Shown piece after piece: positions 32,204-37,579 of a DNA stretch of 37,579 bases; position 1 is the first letter of the stretch; each line of letters begins with the position of its first letter. The stretch spans positions 1 through 37,579 of the forward strand of contig JAICUB010000053.1 in the NCBI GenBank assembly GCA_025936045.1, written 5' to 3'. The DNA is from Polyangiaceae bacterium (lineage in GTDB: Bacteria > Myxococcota_A > Polyangia > Polyangiales > Polyangiaceae). The position numbers and the translations under genes are program-made. The notes below the pieces were generated by a model, which had not been told where the DNA came from, made no database searches, and was given only the letters and a program-made list of their open reading frames with translations.

Positions 32204-34114
32204 ATGGCCGCACCGAAATACACGGCCGAAAGCATCACGGTCCTCGAGGGCCTCGAGCCCGTGCGCAAGCGGCCCGGCATGTACATCGGCGGGGTCGGCT
32301 CCACGGGCCTGCATCATCTGGTTTGGGAAATCGTCGACAACGCGGTCGACGAGGCGATGAACGGCCACGCCTCGGAAATCGTCGTCACGCTGCACGAGGA
32401 CGGCCAGTCCGTCACGGTCTCCGACAACGGCCGCGGCATCCCCGTCGACATCCACCCGAAGCACAAGAAGTCCGCGCTCGAGATCGTGTATACGACGCTG
32501 CACGCGGGAGGGAAATTCGACGACGGCAACTACAAGACGGCAGGCGGCCTGCACGGCGTCGGCGCGTCCGTGGTGAACGCGCTCTCGTCCGAGGTCATCG
32601 TGACGGTGAAGCGCGACGGCGCGGCTTGGAGCATGGAGTTTCACGCCGGCAGCGTCCAAAACAAGCTGAAGAAGCTCGGCGCGGCCCGCGGCAGCGGCAC
32701 TACCGTTTTCTTCCGGCCCGACCCCACGATCTTTCCGCGCACCGACTTCAACGCCGAGACCATCCGCGAGCGGCTCGAGATCGTGAGCTACCTGCACCGC
32801 GGCGTGACGGTGCGTTTCATCGACGAAATGCGGGGGGAGACGCAGGAGTTTTCGCACGCCGAAGGCCTGGTCGAATTCCTGCGGCGAATGGTCAAGGACG
32901 CGGGCGCGAAGCCCGTGCACGAAGCGCCGTTCACGTTCGCGCGCGACGAGGACACGCGGCTCGAGGTCGCGTTCTTGTGGACCGAGTCGACCGAGGAGCG
33001 TCTCAAGAGCTACGTCAACGGCATCCCGACGGGCACGGGCGGTACGCACGAAAACGGCCTCCGCTCGGGTCTCGTCAAAGCCGTGCGCAACTACATCGAC
33101 ACGCACGGTCTCACGCCGCGCGGCGTCACCCTCTCCGCGGAGGACATCCGCGAAGGGCTCGTCGGCGTCATCAGCCTGTTCATCAAGGACCCGCAGTTCC
33201 AGGGTCAGACCAAGGACCGGCTGAACAATCCCGAAATTCAGTCGGTCGTCGACAGCTGGGTGCGGCCCGCGCTCGAACAGTGGCTCAACCAGACCCGCAG
33301 CGTCGCCGAGCAAATCGTCGCGCGCATCATCCTTTCGGCGCGCGCGCGCGAGGCTTCACGCGCGGCGTCCGCGCAGGTGGCGCGCCGGAGCGCGACGAGC
33401 GGCAAGCTCACGCTACCGGGCAAGCTCAGCGATTGCCTGTCGAGCGCGCGCGACAACACCGAGCTCTTCATCGTGGAGGGCGACTCCGCGGGCGGCTCCG
33501 CAAAGCAGGGCCGCGACCGGAATTTCCAGGCGATCCTCCCGCTGCGCGGCAAGGTGTTGAACACCGAAGGGCTCGCGACGAGCAAGGTGCTCGAAAACAA
33601 GGAGCTCGCCGATCTCGTCACGGCGCTCGGCTGCGGTGTGGGGACCGGCTTCGATCTGACGCGGCTCCGCTACCACCGGATCGTGCTCCTCGCGGACGCC
33701 GACTCGGACGGCCATCACATCACGACGCTGCTCCTCACCTTCCTTTATCGGCACCTCCCCGACCTGATCAAGAACGGTCGAGTCTTCATCGCGTTGCCGC
33801 CGCTCTACCGCGTCGACATCGGCCAGCAGACGTACTGGGCGGCGGACGACGCCGATCGCAATCGCATCCTCAAGGAGCACGTGAAGGGCAACGCCAAAGC
33901 CGAGATCACGCGCTTCAAGGGTCTCGGGGAGATGATGCCGAAGGTCCTGTGGGAAACGACGTTGAGCCCGAAAACGCGTCGGTTGCTGCGCGTGGGCATC
34001 GCGGACGCGCTCGAGACCGATCGCGTGGTGGCCGAGCTCATGGGCAAAGACCCCGGCGCGCGCTTTCGCTTCATCATGGATCGCGCCGACGAAGCCCAGG
34101 ATCTGGACGTCTGA
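32204..34114 (+). CDS. parE: Type IIA topoisomerase subunit B, probably topoisomerase IV ParE
   Basis: The ATPase subunit partner of ParC, 636 aa. The GHKL ATP site is Glu42/Asn46 in WEIVDNAVDE, Asp74 in DNGRGIP and GGLHGVGASVVNAL. The transducer lysine is in the QTKDRLNN segment. The TOPRIM domain has Glu425 in VEGDSAGGSAK and Asp498/Asp500/Asp502 in DADSDGHHI, where most GyrB/ParE have DADVDG. QAILPLRGKVLN follows the EGDSAGG motif. No large insertion as in enterobacterial GyrB is present. ATG 32204 is two bases after the parC stop, so the pair is one transcription unit and made in equal amounts. ParE rather than GyrB is inferred from the operon. Confidence 0.86.
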   Translation: MAAPKYTAESITVLEGLEPVRKRPGMYIGGVGSTGLHHLVWEIVDNAVDEAMNGHASEIVVTLHEDGQSVTVSDNGRGIPVDIHPKHKKSALEIVYTTLHAGGKFDDGNYKTAGGLHGVGASVVNALSSEVIVTVKRDGAAWSMEFHAGSVQNKLKKLGAARGSGTTVFFRPDPTIFPRTDFNAETIRERLEIVSYLHRGVTVRFIDEMRGETQEFSHAEGLVEFLRRMVKDAGAKPVHEAPFTFARDEDTRLEVAFLWTESTEERLKSYVNGIPTGTGGTHENGLRSGLVKAVRNYIDTHGLTPRGVTLSAEDIREGLVGVISLFIKDPQFQGQTKDRLNNPEIQSVVDSWVRPALEQWLNQTRSVAEQIVARIILSARAREASRAASAQVARRSATSGKLTLPGKLSDCLSSARDNTELFIVEGDSAGGSAKQGRDRNFQAILPLRGKVLNTEGLATSKVLENKELADLVTALGCGVGTGFDLTRLRYHRIVLLADADSDGHHITTLLLTFLYRHLPDLIKNGRVFIALPPLYRVDIGQQTYWAADDADRNRILKEHVKGNAKAEITRFKGLGEMMPKVLWETTLSPKTRRLLRVGIADALETDRVVAELMGKDPGARFRFIMDRADEAQDLDV

Positions 34115-34170
34115 CCGTACGTGATCTGCCCCAGCCGAGACCGATGAAGTAGTCGCGACGGAGCTCTCAG

Positions 34171-34184
34171 CGGCCTTCGGGCCG
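34171..34184 (+). terminator. CGGCC-TTCG-GGCCG tetraloop hairpin after parE
   Basis: A 5-bp GC stem capped by a UUCG tetraloop, 56 bases after parE. It would be very stable as RNA. No T-run follows. It may mark the 3' end of parC-parE. Confidence 0.3.
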
Positions 34185-34235
34185 GCGGGAGGCGCACAAA
34201 CGCTTCAAAGCGCCGCACAAAACGGAGCTTCCTTG

Positions 34236-34264
34236 TTGTGCAAGCGCCGGCTCTGGGCTATCGC
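34236..34264 (+). promoter_or_regulatory. Possible promoter TTGTGC-N17-TATCGC for bamA
   Basis: TTGTGC (34236-34241) and TATCGC (34259-34264) have 17-base spacing. The -10 ends eleven bases before GTG 34276. Confidence 0.4.
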
Positions 34265-34275
34265 CGGGGGCCCGC

Positions 34276-36927
34276 GTGCGTCCCCTCCTCCCGGTTCTTT
34301 TTGCCGCTTTCACTCTGCTGAGCGCGGGACGCCTGCTCGCTCAAGGAGCTCCTGGTCACCGGGGTCACCACGGGGCGGCGAAGAAGCACGCGGCCGCCGC
34401 GGCGGCGAGCTCGTCGGTGCCCGGGGATACCGGCTCGCCCCCGCCGAAAGCAGGGGCCCCCACGCCGAGCGGCAGCGGCTCACCGCCGGACGCCACGGCG
34501 GCGGCGGCAGGTTCCGCCGCGCCCGAAGAAGAAGCGCCCCCGCCGACCGCCGCGGTCCCTCCGAGCGAGGCGGAGCTCGCCGAGGGGCTGCCGGTTCGCG
34601 CCATCGACGTGGCCGGCAACCGGCGCGTCACGGCGGAGGACGTCCGCACCTACTTGAAGGAGCGCGTCGGGCAGCCGTTCTCGGCGGACGCGCTCACCGA
34701 GGACGTGCGCGAGCTCTACGGCTCCGGCTTCTTCGACGACATCGAGGTCGACCTCGTACGGCGCGACGAGGGCGTGCGGCTCCGGTTCCTCGTGCGCGAG
34801 CGGCCGAGCATCGCGAAGCTCACCTTCGAGGGCAACCAGGAGATCGGCAACGACGACCTGAAAGAGGGCATCGAGCTCAAGGAAGCGACCGTCCTAAGCC
34901 AGCCGGCGATTCGGCGCAGCATCCAGAAGATCCGCGACATGTACGCGGAGAAGGGCTACTTCCTCGCCGAGGCGGAGAGCAGCGTCATCCCCACGCGGGA
35001 CGGCGAGGTCGAGGTGAAGTTCAAGATCACCGAGCACGACCAGGTGAGCGTCCGCCGCGTCACGTTCATCGGCAACGAGCACGTCTCGAGCGAAGAGCTT
35101 CGCTCGCTGATGTTCACGGGTAACTCCGGCTTCTTCCTGTTCGGCTCGGGCGGCCCTTTCCGCCAGGACGCGTTCGAGCGCGACGTGGCCGTCTTGAGCG
35201 CCCTCTATTACGACCGCGGCTTTCTCACGGTCTCGATCGGCACGCCGCGCATCATGCTCACGCCGGATCGCTCCGGCATCGAGGTCTCGATCACGATCGA
35301 CGAAGGGCCGCGCTACCGCATCCGGCAGCTCCGGGTCTACGAGCGCGGGCCGGACGGCAAGGAGGCCGAGCCCATCGACGGGCGGCGGAACCTGCGCATG
35401 ATGGTGCGGGCCAAATCCGGCGATTGGTTCAATCGCGCGGAGCTGCTCGAGGATCTACAAGCCGTGCGCACGCTCTATCGCGACCACGGCTACGCCAACG
35501 TCGACGCGACGCCGCAGACCAACCTCGACCCGGCCTCGCACGAGGTCGACGTCGTCGTGCCCGTCGAGCGCGGCCCGCTCGTACGCTTCGAGCGCATCGA
35601 GGTGCGCGGCAACACGAAGACGCGCGACAAAGTGATCCGGCGCGAGCTCGAGGTCGCCGAGGGCGATGTCTTCAGCGAGACGAAGCTCGAGAAATCGCGC
35701 CGCCGCATCAACGCGCTCGGTTACTTCGAGCGCGTCGACGTTTCGACCGAGCAGGGCAGCACGCCCGAGAAGATGAACGTCTACATCGAGGTCGGCGAGC
35801 GGCCGACCGGGACGTTCCAGGTCGGCGCCGGCTTCTCGAGCATCGAAAACTTCATCCTGACCGCGCAGATCCAGCAGGCGAACCTGTTCGGCAACGGCCA
35901 ATCGCTCTCGCTTCAGCTGCAATGGAGCGGGCTGCGCCAACTCGCCGACCTTCGCTTCTTCGAGCCGTACCTGCTCGACAGCCCCTTCAGCGCGAGCATC
36001 GACCTTTACGACCAGCTGCGCGGCTACCAGGACTTCTCGCAGTCGAGCGTCGGCGGTAACCTCACGCTCGGCTACCCGCTGATCGAACCCGAGCTCTACG
36101 CCTACGTCACGTACACCGCCGAGGAAGACCGCGTCTCGACCCAGCCGCAGCTGACCCTGCTCGGTACCGCGAGCCGCATCAGCGTATTTCGCAGCCTGCC
36201 GCTCGCGAACCTCTTCAACGACGGCTTCACCTCGAGCATTCGGCCGAGCCTCACCTACGACACGCGCGACAACCGCCTGTTCCCGACGGCGGGCGTCTAC
36301 GTTTCGGCGTCGACGGAACTCGCGAGCTCGGCGATCGGCTCCGAGAACCAGTTCTTGAAGCACCGCCTCACCGGCCGCGTCTATTACCCGCTCGGCAAGG
36401 GCTTCGTCCTGAAGCTCAACACCGAGTTCGGTCACGTGACGAGCCCCTCGAAAGAAGGCGTGCCGATCTTCGCGCGCTTCTTCCTCGGCGGCATCTTCGA
36501 CGTGCGAGGGTTCCTCTACCGCTCGATCGGTCCACGCGTGGGCCTCACCTCGAGCACCGATCTGAACAGCACGCCGATCCCGAACGGCGCCCCCATCGGC
36601 GGCAACGTCGAGTACTACCAAAACCTCGAGCTCGAGATGCCGATCGTCGACGCGGTGGGCCTCCGCGGCGTCATCTTCACGGACGCCGGCAACGCTTGGA
36701 ACCTCGAGACCAACTACTGCAAGTCGAGCAGCGCCATCCTGTATGCCGCGATCAATCCGTGCTTCCACGGTGTCTCGAGCTTGACGGATCTGCGTACGTC
36801 GTGGGGCTTCGGCTTCCGCTGGTTCTCGCCGCTCGGGCCGCTCAGGTTCGAATGGGGCTTCCCGTTCAAGCCCCTGCCCTACGAGCAGCACAGCGTGTTC
36901 GAGTTCACGATCGGTAACTTTTTCTGA
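34276..36927 (+). CDS. bamA: Outer membrane protein assembly factor BamA
   Basis: The central Omp85 protein that folds and inserts outer-membrane beta-barrels. The 883-aa protein has a signal peptide (about 1-22) and a low-complexity Ala/Pro/Ser-rich segment (about 25-100) not seen in E. coli BamA. About five POTRA domains span 105-510 (each ending in V-x-F/V type strands, with repeated GNxxxxxxxL motifs such as VAGNRRVTAED, FEGNQEIGNDDL, IGNEHVSSEEL and VRGNTKTRDKV), followed by a 16-strand barrel to the C-terminal Phe. VRGF at 743-746 is the conserved L6 loop motif. TDAGNAW and the FEFTIGNFF end are typical. Start GTG 34276 begins the signal peptide. Other bam genes are not present here. 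Confidence 0.96.
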   Translation: MRPLLPVLFAAFTLLSAGRLLAQGAPGHRGHHGAAKKHAAAAAASSSVPGDTGSPPPKAGAPTPSGSGSPPDATAAAAGSAAPEEEAPPPTAAVPPSEAELAEGLPVRAIDVAGNRRVTAEDVRTYLKERVGQPFSADALTEDVRELYGSGFFDDIEVDLVRRDEGVRLRFLVRERPSIAKLTFEGNQEIGNDDLKEGIELKEATVLSQPAIRRSIQKIRDMYAEKGYFLAEAESSVIPTRDGEVEVKFKITEHDQVSVRRVTFIGNEHVSSEELRSLMFTGNSGFFLFGSGGPFRQDAFERDVAVLSALYYDRGFLTVSIGTPRIMLTPDRSGIEVSITIDEGPRYRIRQLRVYERGPDGKEAEPIDGRRNLRMMVRAKSGDWFNRAELLEDLQAVRTLYRDHGYANVDATPQTNLDPASHEVDVVVPVERGPLVRFERIEVRGNTKTRDKVIRRELEVAEGDVFSETKLEKSRRRINALGYFERVDVSTEQGSTPEKMNVYIEVGERPTGTFQVGAGFSSIENFILTAQIQQANLFGNGQSLSLQLQWSGLRQLADLRFFEPYLLDSPFSASIDLYDQLRGYQDFSQSSVGGNLTLGYPLIEPELYAYVTYTAEEDRVSTQPQLTLLGTASRISVFRSLPLANLFNDGFTSSIRPSLTYDTRDNRLFPTAGVYVSASTELASSAIGSENQFLKHRLTGRVYYPLGKGFVLKLNTEFGHVTSPSKEGVPIFARFFLGGIFDVRGFLYRSIGPRVGLTSSTDLNSTPIPNGAPIGGNVEYYQNLELEMPIVDAVGLRGVIFTDAGNAWNLETNYCKSSSAILYAAINPCFHGVSSLTDLRTSWGFGFRWFSPLGPLRFEWGFPFKPLPYEQHSVFEFTIGNFF

Positions 36928-36943
36928 GGCAAACCGGCGGAAC

Positions 36944-36972
36944 TTGGCGACATAGCGGTTCGGCTCTAAAGA
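36944..36972 (+). promoter_or_regulatory. Promoter TTGGCG-N17-TAAAGA for the tail-anchored protein gene
   Basis: TTGGCG (36944-36949) and TAAAGA (36967-36972) have 17-base spacing. The -10 ends eight bases before ATG 36981, again implying a nearly leaderless mRNA. Confidence 0.45.
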
Positions 36973-36980
36973 TAGGGACG

Positions 36981-37364
36981 ATGGCCGACGAGAGCCGCGA
37001 CGACGCGCCGACGACGCCGCCTGCGGCGATGCGGCCCGCTCGGCTCTCGGAGCCCGTGAGCGGCATGCGGCTCGAGGGCGAAGAGGACACGCGTGACACG
37101 GATCTCACGCTGGAAGATCACGCTCCGCCCCCGAATCCCGATACGTTGATGTCGCTGCCGAAGCCGACGCCGCACGACGATCTACCCATGGAGACACGTT
37201 TGCGGCAGCTCGAGGATCGACTCGAGACGCTCGAGTCGCGCCTCGGGGAGGTCGAGCGCAACCGCCAGTCGAGCCCGAGCACGCGTGCCACGCCCTGGTG
37301 GTTCTGGCTCCTGTTTCTGGTCGGATTGGCGGTCACGTGGCAGCTCTTGGCGCACCTCCACTGA
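36981..37364 (+). CDS. Small tail-anchored membrane protein with coiled coil
   Basis: This 127-aa protein has no recognised family. Residues 1-65 are acidic, Pro-rich and probably disordered. About 70-94 form a predicted coiled coil with regular Leu spacing (METRLRQLEDRLETLESRLGEVE). A single C-terminal transmembrane helix lies at about 106-124 (WWFWLLFLVGLAVTWQLLA). There is no signal peptide, so the soluble part faces the cytoplasm, anchored at its C-terminus. A scaffold or oligomerising role at the inner membrane is plausible. It lies 53 bases after bamA but has its own promoter. Confidence 0.75.
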   Translation: MADESRDDAPTTPPAAMRPARLSEPVSGMRLEGEEDTRDTDLTLEDHAPPPNPDTLMSLPKPTPHDDLPMETRLRQLEDRLETLESRLGEVERNRQSSPSTRATPWWFWLLFLVGLAVTWQLLAHLH

Positions 37365-37426
37365 GTCGCTTTTAGCCCGCCGATAAGATTGACGATTTCG
37401 GGGGCCCGCGGCGTCACTCCCGCAGG

Positions 37427-37455
37427 TTGAGATAAGGGGCCTCCCGGGGTACGAA
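37427..37455 (+). promoter_or_regulatory. Possible promoter TTGAGA-N17-TACGAA for the last gene
   Basis: TTGAGA (37427) and TACGAA (37450) have 17-base spacing, 56 bases upstream of ATG 37512. The leader would contain the UUCG hairpin at 37468-37481. Confidence 0.35.
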
Positions 37456-37467
37456 AGACGGCCGCGC

Positions 37468-37481
37468 GCGGCTTCGGCCGC
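37468..37481 (+). promoter_or_regulatory. GCGGC-TTCG-GCCGC tetraloop hairpin in the 5' leader of the last gene
   Basis: A perfect 5-bp stem with a UUCG loop, which can extend through the flanking GCGC runs. It resembles the hairpin at 34171. It may affect translation or stability; the role is unknown. Confidence 0.3.
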
Positions 37482-37511
37482 CTTCGCGCGCGCTCCCCCA
37501 ATTCGAGACAG

Positions 37512-37579
37512 ATGGCGAACGAAGCAGAGCCCCCGGCCCCACCGCCCCACCCGCAAGAGCAACCCGTCAGCATCCAGGA
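37512..37579 (+). CDS. Unknown Pro-rich protein (3' truncated by the window edge)
   Basis: Only 22 codons are present, from ATG 37512. They encode an acidic, Pro-rich N-terminus (MANEAEPPAPPPHPQEQPVS). No domain can be identified. A possible promoter and a UUCG hairpin precede it, supporting a real start, but the evidence is thin. Confidence 0.4.
   Translation, partial: MANEAEPPAPPPHPQEQPVSIQ

Overview
The window is about 37.6 kb of high-GC DNA, tightly packed with genes. It reads as a chromosomal segment of a myxobacterium, most likely Polyangiales (Sorangium-like). That placement is an inference from gene content: large secreted Cys-rich and MopE-like lipoproteins, two FHA-domain proteins, an FHA/AAA+ enhancer-binding protein, TPR proteins with long Pro-rich linkers, and a fab cluster headed by yceD-rpmF. 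I see no phage, IS element, CRISPR array, tRNA or rRNA. Both ends appear to be contig ends: the left end is a perfect fold-back inverted repeat, and the right end cuts a gene after 22 codons.

Layout. 1-4121 (minus): a truncated envelope or outer-membrane protein and a 1048-aa membrane-anchored TPR protein. 4333-6888 (plus): purF (Fe-S type) and HMG-CoA lyase. 6912-9142 (minus): two translationally coupled Cys-rich lipoproteins. 9246-11306 (plus): a DUF192 lipoprotein, a cyclophilin lipoprotein and OsmC. 11332-12666 (minus): a polytopic GT-C-like membrane protein. 12823-18273 (plus): the type II fatty-acid synthesis block yceD-rpmF-fabH-fabD-fabG-acpP-fabF, with plsX missing from its usual place. 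18338-20549 (plus): nrdR-ribD-def. 20604-25530 (minus): a 685-aa lipoprotein, an FHA protein fused to a CpaF/VirB11-like ATPase fold whose catalytic motifs are destroyed, and two small unknown proteins. 25698-27393 (plus): an unknown protein and a MerR-HTH/TPR fusion preceded by two perfect palindromes. 27404-28279 (minus): a nitrilase-family amidase. 28348-37579 (plus): an FHA/AAA+/Fis regulator, parC-parE, bamA, a tail-anchored protein and the start of an unknown gene.

How the genes work together. The fab block makes acyl-ACP: FabD and FabH load and condense, FabF elongates, FabG reduces, and AcpP carries the chain. It is followed by nucleotide and cofactor control (NrdR), riboflavin synthesis (RibD) and protein maturation (Def). 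ParC/ParE form a decatenating topoisomerase, and BamA inserts outer-membrane proteins.

Most noteworthy: (1) the FHA-pseudoATPase; (2) two intergenic copies, in opposite orientation, of a 26-bp composite element built on GGTCTTCCAAGACC; (3) the MerR-TPR regulator with a 20-bp perfect palindrome beside its start codon; (4) a repeated pattern in which genes at operon heads have a -10-like hexamer only 6-11 nt before the start codon, suggesting leaderless mRNAs, whereas internal genes carry Shine-Dalgarno sequences; (5) the fold-back at the left end, which is probably an assembly artefact.
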